Part shown: positions 1-5,280 of the stretch, piece after piece
Numbering within the stretch: position 1 is the stretch's first letter
How the letters are laid out: every line of letters starts with the position of its first letter
Source: Alphaproteobacteria bacterium
Lineage (GTDB): Bacteria; Pseudomonadota; Alphaproteobacteria; Paracaedibacterales; JAKBAR01
NCBI GenBank assembly: GCA_019745755.1
Contig: JAIESS010000030.1
Span: 1 to 5,331 of the forward strand
Reading direction: 5' to 3'
DNA length: 5,331 nt
The notes under the pieces: generated by a model
What the model was told of the DNA's origin: nothing
Database searches by the model: none
What the model saw: only the letters and a program-made list of their open reading frames with translations
Translations under genes and position numbers: made by a program

Positions 1-1
1 C

Positions 2-877
2 GGTGATATTATTATCATCGCAGAAAAGGCCCTAAATACCCTCATTGATTATCGTTATCAACAACATTTCAGAGCGCAAATCGGGGGCCACGGTATGGGG
101 CGTAACCGTACCGGTAAGGACGGATCCGATGTGATTTTGCGCGTTCCTGTGGGTACGCAAATTTTTGATGAAGAAAAAGAAAACCTTCTTGCTGATTTTA
201 CCGAAGAAGGACAACGCCTTGTCCTCCTTAAAGGTGGCGATGGCGGCATGGGGAATGCGCACTATAAATCCAGTACAAACCAGGCACCGCGCCATAGTAC
301 ACCCGGTTATCCTGGTCAAGAGATGTGGGTGTGGATGCAGTTGAAGCTCATTGCGGATGCAGGGCTTGTAGGGCTCCCCAATGCTGGAAAATCCACGTTT
401 TTAAAGGCGAGTAGTCGCGCTAAACCAAAGATTGCGGATTATCCCTTTACGACCCTTAATCCACAACTGGGTGTGGTCCATGTGCATGATCAAGAGTTTG
501 TGATTGCTGACCTTCCTGGTTTGATCGAAGATGCACACCTTGGTGTTGGGCTTGGTACGCGCTTCCTCGGCCATGCGGAACGCTGTTCTGTGCTTTTGCA
601 TATGATTGATGCCACGGAGGAGGATGTGGTTCATAGCTACACAACCATTCGCCATGAGCTTACTTCTTATGGTGAAGGTCTTGATCAAAAGCCCGAGGTC
701 ATTGCCCTCAATAAATGCGATAGCCTTTTAGAAGAAGAAATAGAAGAAAAGAAAAAAGCCCTTGAAGACCTTACGGGGCAAAAAGTGTATACAATTTCTG
801 CTGTTGCAGGGCATGGTGTGAAAGACGTTCTTGGGGTGTTACTTCAGTATATCAAGAAGGAAAATGAGGGGGATTAG
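2..877 (+). CDS. obg: Obg-family GTPase (ObgE/CgtA), 5' end outside the window
   Basis: This is the large C-terminal part (291 codons plus stop) of the Obg GTPase, a conserved and usually essential protein that binds the 50S ribosomal subunit and links ribosome maturation to growth and stress. The frame is open from the left edge. The residues before the first ATG at 95 (LNTLIDYRYQQHF) are conserved Obg-fold sequence, so that ATG is internal and roughly 40-50 N-terminal residues are missing. The glycine-rich Obg fold continues through GGDGGMGNAHYKSSTN. The G domain follows: G1 GLPNAGKS (371-394), G2 and switch I YPFTTLNP (440-463), G3 DLPG (509-520), G4 NKCD (710-721) and G5 SA (797-802). The protein ends soon after G5, so there is no OCT domain. 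The sequence between the Obg fold and G1 resembles alphaproteobacterial Obg. The next gene converges on it and a terminator overlaps its stop. Identification is very secure. Confidence 0.97.
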   Translation, partial: GDIIIIAEKALNTLIDYRYQQHFRAQIGGHGMGRNRTGKDGSDVILRVPVGTQIFDEEKENLLADFTEEGQRLVLLKGGDGGMGNAHYKSSTNQAPRHSTPGYPGQEMWVWMQLKLIADAGLVGLPNAGKSTFLKASSRAKPKIADYPFTTLNPQLGVVHVHDQEFVIADLPGLIEDAHLGVGLGTRFLGHAERCSVLLHMIDATEEDVVHSYTTIRHELTSYGEGLDQKPEVIALNKCDSLLEEEIEEKKKALEDLTGQKVYTISAVAGHGVKDVLGVLLQYIKKENEGD

Positions 878-900
878 ACTATGGCTCCTCACTATTTTTT
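865..900 (+). terminator. Intrinsic terminator at the end of obg
   Basis: Bases 865-871 (TGAGGGG) pair with 885-891 (CTCCTCA) in a 7-bp stem with one G-U pair and a 13-base loop, followed by CTA and six T (895-900). The stem includes the last obg codons and surrounds its stop at 875-877. The T run overlaps the end of the converging gene. On the minus strand the same bases give a weaker hairpin, because the G-U pair becomes a C-A mismatch, followed by TTTT. The site may therefore act weakly in both directions. It was read by eye and no folding energy was computed. Confidence 0.6.
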
Positions 901-1362
901 ATCCCGCAGTAGATCAAAATGCGCTTGGAATGGATCACCAAAGGAATAATAAACACGGTTTTTTGATAGAGTCGATACACCACTTTCACAAAAGCACTCA
1001 TCGGGAATAAAATCTGGCCAGCATACGTATTCTTCATTCCCTGACATGCCCAGTTTAATAAAAAGATCATTAACTGATTTCCCTGTTGCTTCACCAATGG
1101 CATTTTTCAAATCATTCCATTGAGGTTTCTTAATCTTCACGATCACATTGAAAGACGTCGCCCCTGAAAATTCCAGGCACTCAATGGTATGTTTTGTAGA
1201 GGGAAGATCGGATGGAGAAGACTCTTTTGAGATATTTGCTATCTTATCTACATGAAATCTTCCTCCTGCAGATGAACTCCCCCCCTCATCCTCAAAGAAA
1301 AGAAACTCGGCACCATACGCCCCTACAATACCAAACATTAACAAAACATATTGTTTTACCAT
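892..1362 (-). CDS. Small exported protein of unknown function
   Basis: This gene encodes 156 residues that I do not recognise. The N-terminus is a plausible Sec signal peptide: Lys3, a hydrophobic core at about 5-15 (YVLLMFGIVGA), and small residues suited to cleavage near Ala15 or Ala18. The mature part is mixed polar sequence with a Ser/Gly-rich stretch at about 27-34 and four cysteines (62, 114, 123, 125). The last two form a DECFCES cluster, so disulfides in the periplasm or outside the cell are possible. The ATG at 1362 is preferred because it starts the signal peptide and has AAGGGG (1372-1377) nine bases upstream. An in-frame GTG at 1410 lacks a ribosome binding site and would put 16 residues, including a second basic stretch, in front of the signal peptide. 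The gene converges on obg, with 14 bases between stop codons, and diverges from the importer operon. A secreted factor is possible, but nothing shows a function. Confidence 0.72.
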   Translation of the reverse strand: MVKQYVLLMFGIVGAYGAEFLFFEDEGGSSSAGGRFHVDKIANISKESSPSDLPSTKHTIECLEFSGATSFNVIVKIKKPQWNDLKNAIGEATGKSVNDLFIKLGMSGNEEYVCWPDFIPDECFCESGVSTLSKNRVYYSFGDPFQAHFDLLRDKK

Positions 1363-1371
1363 GGACAAATA

Positions 1372-1377
1372 CCCCTT
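1372..1377 (-). promoter_or_regulatory. Ribosome binding site fixing the start of the 892-1362 gene
   Basis: On the minus strand this reads AAGGGG, nine bases before the ATG at 1362. It supports that ATG over the longer in-frame GTG at 1410, which has no purine-rich element upstream. Confidence 0.6.
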
Positions 1378-1390
1378 AAGCTTACAATTT

Positions 1391-1418
1391 AATGTACGTG
1401 CTAACTTCACAGTGACAA
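1391..1418 (-). promoter_or_regulatory. Candidate promoter for the small exported-protein gene
   Basis: On the minus strand a -35 box TTGTCA (plus coordinates 1413-1418, five of six consensus bases) is followed after 16 bases by a -10 box TACATT (1391-1396, four of six). Transcription would start near 1384 and give a short leader before the ATG at 1362. The -35 box lies on the same bases as that of the opposite promoter. Prediction by eye. Confidence 0.4.
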
Positions 1419-1440
1419 AAAATATCGTATCCCTTATATT
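1412..1440 (+). promoter_or_regulatory. Candidate sigma-70 promoter of the amino acid importer operon
   Basis: GTGACA (1412-1417, five of six against TTGACA) and TATATT (1435-1440, five of six against TATAAT) are separated by 17 bases, the ideal spacing. Transcription would start around 1447, leaving a leader of about 24 bases before the ATG at 1471. No good Shine-Dalgarno sequence is visible in that leader, so initiation on the first gene may be weak or may rely on an A/T-rich leader. No operator was recognised. Confidence 0.5.
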
Positions 1441-1470
1441 AAACGAATAAAATCTTGATAATGCATTAAC

Positions 1471-2217
1471 ATGTTTAAAACACTTCTCACATCACTTTTC
1501 GTTCTCTTCTTTTTTTCTTTTTTAACAGGATGTGAAAAGAGTGGTTCGGATCATAAGCTCCTTGTTATTGGAACATCCGTCGATAACCCTCCTTTTGAAT
1601 TTTATCATGAAGGAAAAATGACAGGCTTTGACATTGAGCTTGGCACACTTATTGCGAAAAAAATGAATCGCGACGTCAAATTTGTGGATATGTCTTTTGA
1701 TACCATTATTGCGGCCCTTCAATCCAAAAAAGTGGATATAGGTATGGCTGCTATTTCACCAACAGAGGAACGTACAAAGGCTGTGGACTTTACAACATCT
1801 TATCACACATCATTCTCCGCTCTTGTGACACCAGGACTTACGGATATCACAGATATTAGCAAGCTTAAGGGGCAAGTCGTTGGCGCACAGCTTGGAACAC
1901 ACCACGAGGCTTATGGAAAAACGGTGCTGACAAAAAAGGTGAATGTGGAGATTAGAAGCCTTGGCAAAGTAACTGACCTCATCCAAGAATTGCGCAATCA
2001 ACGTATTGCCGGCCTCATCACTGGCGTTGGTGAAGCGGACAAAATCATTGAAATGAACTCTACATTTAAAGCAATGGCCCTTCCTGATAATGTCGACAAT
2101 AAAGCCATTGCCCTTCCCAAGGGATCCGAGCTCACAAAAGCTATCAATGACATTCTTGCAGCCCTTGAGGCGGATGGTACCCTTGCTGCATTACGGAAAA
2201 AGTGGAAGCTTGACTAA
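1471..2217 (+). CDS. Amino acid ABC transporter solute-binding lipoprotein (family 3)
   Basis: This 248-residue protein is the extracytoplasmic binding component of a polar amino acid ABC importer. It has a lipoprotein signal: Lys3, a hydrophobic core at 5-18, and lipobox LTGC with the lipidated Cys21 followed by Glu22. The mature part is a full-length SBP_bac_3 domain (about 30-246). PPFEF (40-44) is typical of the pocket entrance, GFDIELGTLIAKKM (52-65) fits the family 3 signature, and ISPTEERTKAVDF (95-107) carries the arginine (Arg101) expected to hold the ligand carboxylate. GAQLGT (138-143) is the second-lobe ligand loop and KKWKLD is a typical C-terminus. By my alignment, the acidic residue that normally contacts the ligand amino group in the second lobe falls at Thr184/Gly185 here, so specificity cannot be inferred. 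It is the first gene of the operon and its TAA overlaps the next ATG by one base. A lipid-anchored family 3 binding protein is less usual in Gram-negative bacteria. Confidence 0.93.
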   Translation: MFKTLLTSLFVLFFFSFLTGCEKSGSDHKLLVIGTSVDNPPFEFYHEGKMTGFDIELGTLIAKKMNRDVKFVDMSFDTIIAALQSKKVDIGMAAISPTEERTKAVDFTTSYHTSFSALVTPGLTDITDISKLKGQVVGAQLGTHHEAYGKTVLTKKVNVEIRSLGKVTDLIQELRNQRIAGLITGVGEADKIIEMNSTFKAMALPDNVDNKAIALPKGSELTKAINDILAALEADGTLAALRKKWKLD

Positions 2218-2870
2218 TGCTTCAGTTTGACGTCATTCGGGATGCGGCCCCCTTTATTTTAGAGGGCGTGGGCGTCACACTCAAGTTCACGGCTGTATCC
2301 CTTCTATGCGGTCTTCCCCTTGGCTTGCTCCTCGCATTTTTAAAAATTCACCGCTGTAAATATTTAAGGTCTCTTGCTGCTATTTACACGTCTGTTTTTC
2401 GTGGCACGCCACTCCTTGTACAACTAAGTCTTATTTTTTTCGGACTACCAGCCCTTACAGGGTACAACATGTCCCCGTTTTTGGCAGGGGTCCTCACATT
2501 TTCACTTAACTCCGCTGCCTATACATCCGAAGTTATTCGCTCTGGTCTTCAAAGCATTGACATCGGCCAATGGGAGGCAGGCAAAGTTCTTGGCCTTAGC
2601 CGTACTCAAACTCTGCGTCATATTATTTTTCCCCAAGCCTTTCGCGTGTCGCTTCCCTCCCTTGTGAATGAGTGGATTGACTTGCTTAAGGAGTCCGCCC
2701 TTGTTTCAGTGATTGGAGAAGCCGATCTCTTCAGACGTGCTCAAATCATTGCTGCAGAAAAATATTTGTATTTCGAACCGTATTTAACTGTAGCACTTTG
2801 CTACTACATTATGATTTTAGTGCTGACCTTCCTTGCTACCCAATTGGAAAGGAAAATGCGTTATGCCTAA
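2217..2870 (+). CDS. Amino acid ABC transporter permease (HisM/GlnP type)
   Basis: This 217-residue inner-membrane permease forms the channel of the importer. It has the usual length of the HisM/GlnP family, with hydrophobic segments at about 20-42, 56-80, 86-104, 146-168 and 188-208. Family motifs are FRGTPLLVQL (61-70), NSAAYTSEVIRSGL (98-111), the EAA loop that docks on the ATPase (EAGKVLGLSRTQTLRHIIFPQA, starting at Glu120), and KESALVSVIGEADL (158-171). In the EAA loop the second Ala is Gly and the usual ILPQA is IFPQA, both mild variants. The start is fixed by GGAAG (2204-2208), eight bases before an ATG that overlaps the upstream stop (TAATG), which suggests translational coupling. It is the only permease gene in the operon, so a homodimeric channel is likely. 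The substrate cannot be told from the sequence. Confidence 0.95.
   Translation: MLQFDVIRDAAPFILEGVGVTLKFTAVSLLCGLPLGLLLAFLKIHRCKYLRSLAAIYTSVFRGTPLLVQLSLIFFGLPALTGYNMSPFLAGVLTFSLNSAAYTSEVIRSGLQSIDIGQWEAGKVLGLSRTQTLRHIIFPQAFRVSLPSLVNEWIDLLKESALVSVIGEADLFRRAQIIAAEKYLYFEPYLTVALCYYIMILVLTFLATQLERKMRYA
2848..2853 (+). promoter_or_regulatory. Ribosome binding site fixing the start of the ATPase gene
   Basis: AAAGGA lies nine bases before the ATG at 2863. The frame is open further upstream to a TTG at 2833, but that would add ten residues unlike the family N-terminus. The ATG is the better start. Confidence 0.6.
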
Positions 2871-3576
2871 ATCTGGATTCATCGCAAAAAACATATCAAA
2901 AACTGTTTCAAGCGGTTTGGACATTCTAAAGGATATTCATTTTTCCGTACCCGCGCGTAAAACATTGGTGTTACTCGGCCCATCAGGTAGCGGCAAATCC
3001 ACGTTGCTGCGCTGTATCGCTGGGATTGAAAACTATAGCGGCACGATGGTGTATGAGGGACAAAGTTTACCTCATATGGAAAAAGGTGCGATTGGCCTTG
3101 TCTTTCAAAATTTCCAATTGTTTCCGCATAAAACCATCATGGAAAATTTAATGTTGGCGCCTCTTTTAAAGGGTGGTAAAAAAGCGGACATTTTAAAGAA
3201 AGCCTATGAGTTACTAGAGCATTTTGGCCTCAAAGATAAGGTAGATGCCTACCCCCACCAACTTTCGGGTGGGCAAAAACAGCGTATTGCCATTGCACGA
3301 TCTCTCATGATGGCGCCGAAAATTTTATTACTGGATGAGCCTACAAGTGCCCTTGATCCTGAAATGGTGAATGATGTGGCGGCGCTTTTGAGTGACATAC
3401 GCGCATCCTGCGAGCTACTTGTTATTGCAACGCACGAACTTCGCTTGGCTGAGAAAATTGCCGATTATGTGCTTTTTTTGGACGGGGGTTTTGTGGCTGA
3501 AATGCGTGAGGCCTCGGATTTTTTTAAAGATCCACACTCTGATCGCGCTAAAAAATTTATAGCTAACATGCATTAA
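2863..3576 (+). CDS. Amino acid ABC transporter ATP-binding protein (GlnQ type)
   Basis: This 237-residue cytoplasmic ATPase drives the importer and is close to the usual family length of about 240. The nucleotide-binding motifs are intact and in order: Walker A GPSGSGKST (39-47), Q-loop glutamine in VFQNF (Gln82), ABC signature LSGGQKQ (134-140), Walker B ILLLDEP (154-160, catalytic Glu159), D-loop SALD (162-165) and H-loop His191. FQLFPHKTIMEN (84-95) is typical of the polar amino acid (PAAT/GlnQ) ATPases. Positions are counted from the ATG at 2863, which overlaps the permease stop by eight bases and has AAAGGA upstream, again pointing to coupled translation. It is the last intact gene of the operon. 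A Shine-Dalgarno-like sequence follows directly after its stop with no gene behind it. Confidence 0.95.
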   Translation: MPKSGFIAKNISKTVSSGLDILKDIHFSVPARKTLVLLGPSGSGKSTLLRCIAGIENYSGTMVYEGQSLPHMEKGAIGLVFQNFQLFPHKTIMENLMLAPLLKGGKKADILKKAYELLEHFGLKDKVDAYPHQLSGGQKQRIAIARSLMMAPKILLLDEPTSALDPEMVNDVAALLSDIRASCELLVIATHELRLAEKIADYVLFLDGGFVAEMREASDFFKDPHSDRAKKFIANMH

Positions 3577-3604
3577 GGAGAGTTTCTTGTTTTATATTTT
3601 CTAG
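3575..3604 (+). other. Orphan Shine-Dalgarno with a five-codon open frame, possible lost operon gene
   Basis: The stop of the ATPase gene runs into AAGGAG (3575-3580). Six bases later a TTG (3587) opens a frame of only five codons, ending at TAG 3602-3604. Such a strong ribosome binding site directly after a coupled gene would normally serve another cistron. Either the match is chance, or a fourth gene was removed or interrupted close to the border of the G+C-rich block that follows. Confidence 0.25.
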
Positions 3605-3845
3605 TGATTTTTACCACTACCCTTTGTTGCGCAGACATAGCTTCCCCGGTGGGGCCCTCCCGGCCTTGAATCTCCAGTGATCTGCCCATCCCCTCGCTCT
3701 ACCTCGACATGACTAACCAACTCCGCTGGAATTACCCATCGAAGGTTATGAAAAAGCTTGCACTCTCTCATTTTTCACCTACACTGCAGTACGTACATAC
3801 ACTATAGACTTTGGCTGCGTCACGGACCCATCTTCACTGGATCTT
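3605..3845. other. Unidentified G+C-rich intergenic block, possible mobile-element remnant or structured RNA
   Basis: Within the gene-free stretch 3577-4039 this block stands out. By my count 66 of 110 bases are G or C in 3621-3730, against 17 of 70 in 3891-3960. No long frame is open on either strand. The longest I find is a 56-codon minus-strand frame from an ATG at 3771 to a TAG at 3601-3603, preceded by AGGTG four bases upstream. Its peptide is Arg/Gly-rich (for example VERGDGQITGDSRPGGP) and I cannot assign it to a family. A short hairpin (CCCC GGT GGGG, 3644-3654) and other GGCC repeats suggest a folded transcript. Candidates are the decayed 5' non-coding part of a group II intron or other retroelement, an IS remnant, or a non-coding RNA. 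I could not find a diagnostic motif for any of them, and the limits are approximate. Confidence 0.3.
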
Positions 3846-3847
3846 AC

Positions 3848-3882
3848 TAACCACTATAATCAGGATATCACTGAGGTGGTTA
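3848..3882. repeat. Imperfect inverted repeat (two-tier hairpin)
   Basis: TAACCAC (3848-3854) pairs with GTGGTTA (3876-3882), and inside it CAG (3861-3863) pairs with CTG (3871-3873) around a seven-base loop. It has no T run on either side, so it is not a standard terminator. It lies at the right border of the G+C-rich block and may belong to the same element. From here to 3986 the sequence is A/T-rich and holds no gene that I can support. Confidence 0.4.
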
Positions 3883-3986
3883 AGAAAAGGTAAAGGAAAA
3901 TGAGAAAAATTGTTTTTTGATTTTCATAAGATGTATGGGGTAATGGCATTATGATAAAAAATGGACGTGCTTCAAACTATAGATAT

Positions 3987-4022
3987 AAAAAAACCCTCCC
4001 AGGAAAAAACAAGGGAGGGTTT
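3987..4022 (-). terminator. Strong intrinsic terminator of the 369-residue secreted-protein gene
   Basis: AAACCCTCCC (3991-4000) and GGGAGGGTTT (4013-4022) form a perfect 10-bp stem with a 12-base loop. On the minus strand the G+C-rich stem is followed by seven T (3987-3993, partly inside the stem), the classic rho-independent form. It starts 17 bases after the stop of the minus-strand gene at 4040, so it clearly serves that gene. On the plus strand the stem is followed by CGTC, so it should not work well in that direction. Confidence 0.9.
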
Positions 4023-4039
4023 CGTCTCAACACATAGTT

Positions 4040-5149
4040 TTAAGACATTATATGATCAACTTTCTCAAGAACTTCGGCAGCGCGAGCCTCAAGACTTTCA
4101 ATGTCTTTCTTCTTATTTTCAATTTCTTGCTCCATCATTGTAGCCATGGCTTCAAGAACAGGCTTAAAGGATTTTGGTGAGCGTCCTGGAAGATTCATCA
4201 TTGTTGCGGTTTGTTGCAACATTGTTCCAAACGGTAAGCAGGCCAATGAGTAAAGATGGGCATTTCTATCTTCAATATTCTCTTCAGCCACAGGGAACTC
4301 TAGACTGTTCGCGATTTCTTTTTGAATTGTGAATTGGAACTGCTTTGCAACACCTGCTTTAAACAGATGATCCGCAACATCACCGGTTTCATCACTTGAA
4401 TCCTTCAAAAGTCCAACCTCTTTTAAGGATAAAAGAACACCTCCATTGAAGATAGTTAAAACATTCGATCCTGCCATTTGAGCAAGAACATCTGAAACAC
4501 GACCTTCAAAGATTGTTTTAGCACGACCACTCGTATCTAAACTTACAAAAAGGCTAACGTTTCCTGCTTTTTTTCTATCTTTCATTAGAATGGAATCATT
4601 AATAATTTCGCAATGATATTTAATATCAACAGCAGATACACCTAGATTTTTTAATGTCAATAGCGCATTCCCGTCCACACTGCTATAACCAACGGACCCT
4701 TTGAGCAATGAAAGACCTGATTTGCCAAAAGTCTCTTCGGAAAGGTGACTTGCAAGACCTTGAAGCTTTTCTATGTTTGATGTTTTGCTGCTATTTGATT
4801 CTAATTGTGAAATATAATCGCCAAGTGCTTCACGCCCTGATCCAATATGCTCAATGACAGCGCCTGTTGTACCTGCTGCATTATTTAATCCCTCGATAAT
4901 CCCAGGAAGCTTTGCTGTAAAAGAAACGTGGCTTGTAATTTTTTGCTTTTCTTGTTCAAGCTTTAAAAGGGCTGCCTTTTTTTCTTTTTGAAGGGCATCA
5001 GCCTTAACAGACGTTAATTTTTCAATACTTCCGGAAAAGGACTTGCTACTACTGCTTGCTTTTGGTGTGAGATCCTTTTCATCATCCATAGCGTAGGAAA
5101 AAGATGTGGTTAGTGCGAGGGCTAGGGCCATTGATACGATTTGCTTCAT
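4040..5149 (-). CDS. Secreted or periplasmic protein of unknown function, 369 residues
   Basis: I do not recognise this protein. It opens with a clear Sec signal peptide: Lys2, a hydrophobic core at 4-16, and a cleavage site after SYA (Ala20), giving a mature protein that starts MDDEKD. A Ser-rich linker (31-41) leads into a charged, helical stretch with coiled-coil character (about 42-72, rich in Lys, Glu and Leu). The middle (about 75-320) is mixed and contains two similar segments, 151-171 and 227-247, sharing the pattern G-S...G..LL.LK..G. The C-terminus (about 332-367) is again a charged helix. There are two cysteines (180, 304), no lipobox and no transmembrane helix apart from the signal. 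The ATG at 5149 is chosen because it begins the signal peptide and has AAGGAG eight bases upstream; an in-frame start at 5200 would add 17 residues before it. The gene stands alone with its own strong terminator. A surface, periplasmic or host-directed protein is possible, but unproven. Confidence 0.85.
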   Translation of the reverse strand: MKQIVSMALALALTTSFSYAMDDEKDLTPKASSSSKSFSGSIEKLTSVKADALQKEKKAALLKLEQEKQKITSHVSFTAKLPGIIEGLNNAAGTTGAVIEHIGSGREALGDYISQLESNSSKTSNIEKLQGLASHLSEETFGKSGLSLLKGSVGYSSVDGNALLTLKNLGVSAVDIKYHCEIINDSILMKDRKKAGNVSLFVSLDTSGRAKTIFEGRVSDVLAQMAGSNVLTIFNGGVLLSLKEVGLLKDSSDETGDVADHLFKAGVAKQFQFTIQKEIANSLEFPVAEENIEDRNAHLYSLACLPFGTMLQQTATMMNLPGRSPKSFKPVLEAMATMMEQEIENKKKDIESLEARAAEVLEKVDHIMS

Positions 5150-5157
5150 GGGTAAAT

Positions 5158-5163
5158 CTCCTT
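5158..5163 (-). promoter_or_regulatory. Ribosome binding site fixing the start of the 369-residue protein
   Basis: On the minus strand this reads AAGGAG, eight bases before the ATG at 5149, a near-ideal Shine-Dalgarno sequence. It decides against the longer in-frame start at 5200. Confidence 0.8.
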
Positions 5164-5186
5164 CTAAGAATGGTGGGTAGACATTA

Positions 5187-5201
5187 ATTGGTTTAACCAA
5201 T
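5187..5201. repeat. Perfect inverted repeat ATTGGTT-T-AACCAAT, candidate operator
   Basis: Seven bases on each side of a central T are perfectly complementary. The repeat lies 38-52 bases upstream of the ATG at 5149, where a repressor or activator of the secreted-protein gene would bind. It has no T run and is too tight to be a good hairpin, so a dimeric DNA-binding protein site is the more natural reading. I found no convincing -10/-35 pair around it. Confidence 0.4.
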
Positions 5202-5223
5202 GACTCATTCTGAAGGCTGATTA

Positions 5224-5244
5224 GTTAACAAAAGGTTAACAAAA
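5224..5244. repeat. Tandem direct repeat GTTAACAAAA, two copies 11 bases apart
   Basis: Copies at 5224-5233 and 5235-5244 are identical over 10 bases, and each contains the palindrome GTTAAC. Their 11-base period is close to one turn of B-DNA, so a protein bound to both would sit on the same face. They lie about 75-95 bases upstream of the secreted-protein start, a plausible place for an activator site. Chance in A/T-rich DNA cannot be excluded. Confidence 0.4.
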
Positions 5245-5263
5245 TCTATTTTTTTATGAAATT

Positions 5264-5280
5264 GAGGAAAAATTTTCCTC
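5264..5280. repeat. Perfect inverted repeat GAGGAAAA-A-TTTTCCTC
   Basis: Eight bases on each side of a central A are perfectly complementary. A transcript could form a 7-bp stem with a three-base loop. On the plus strand a T run (5288-5294) follows after seven further bases. On the minus strand only AATTTC follows. It could be a poor terminator for a gene beyond the right edge or a protein-binding site. From here to 5331 I see no gene that I can support. Confidence 0.4.

Noticed and set aside
1363..1410. N-terminal extension of the small exported protein to a GTG at 1410
   Set aside because: There is no ribosome binding site upstream, the extension would bury the signal peptide, and the candidate promoter would lie inside the coding region.
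3602..3619. TAGTG...CACTA inverted repeat considered as terminator of the importer operon
   Set aside because: It has only five base pairs, mostly A/T in the loop, and is followed by CCCTTTG rather than a T run. No convincing terminator for the operon was found.
3848..3882. Hairpin considered as group II intron domain V
   Set aside because: The length is right (35 bases), but the catalytic AGC triad, the GNRA-type loop and the two-base bulge are not visible on either strand.
3900..3920. ATG with AAAGG upstream opening a six-codon frame (MRKIVF)
   Set aside because: It looks like the start of a signal peptide, but the frame closes at once and nothing gene-like continues in other frames. It could be a trace of a lost gene, but this is too weak to call.
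3961..4143. Plus-strand 60-codon open frame
   Set aside because: It crosses the strong terminator at 3987-4022 and the 3' end of the well-supported minus-strand gene, and has no ribosome binding site. It is a shadow.
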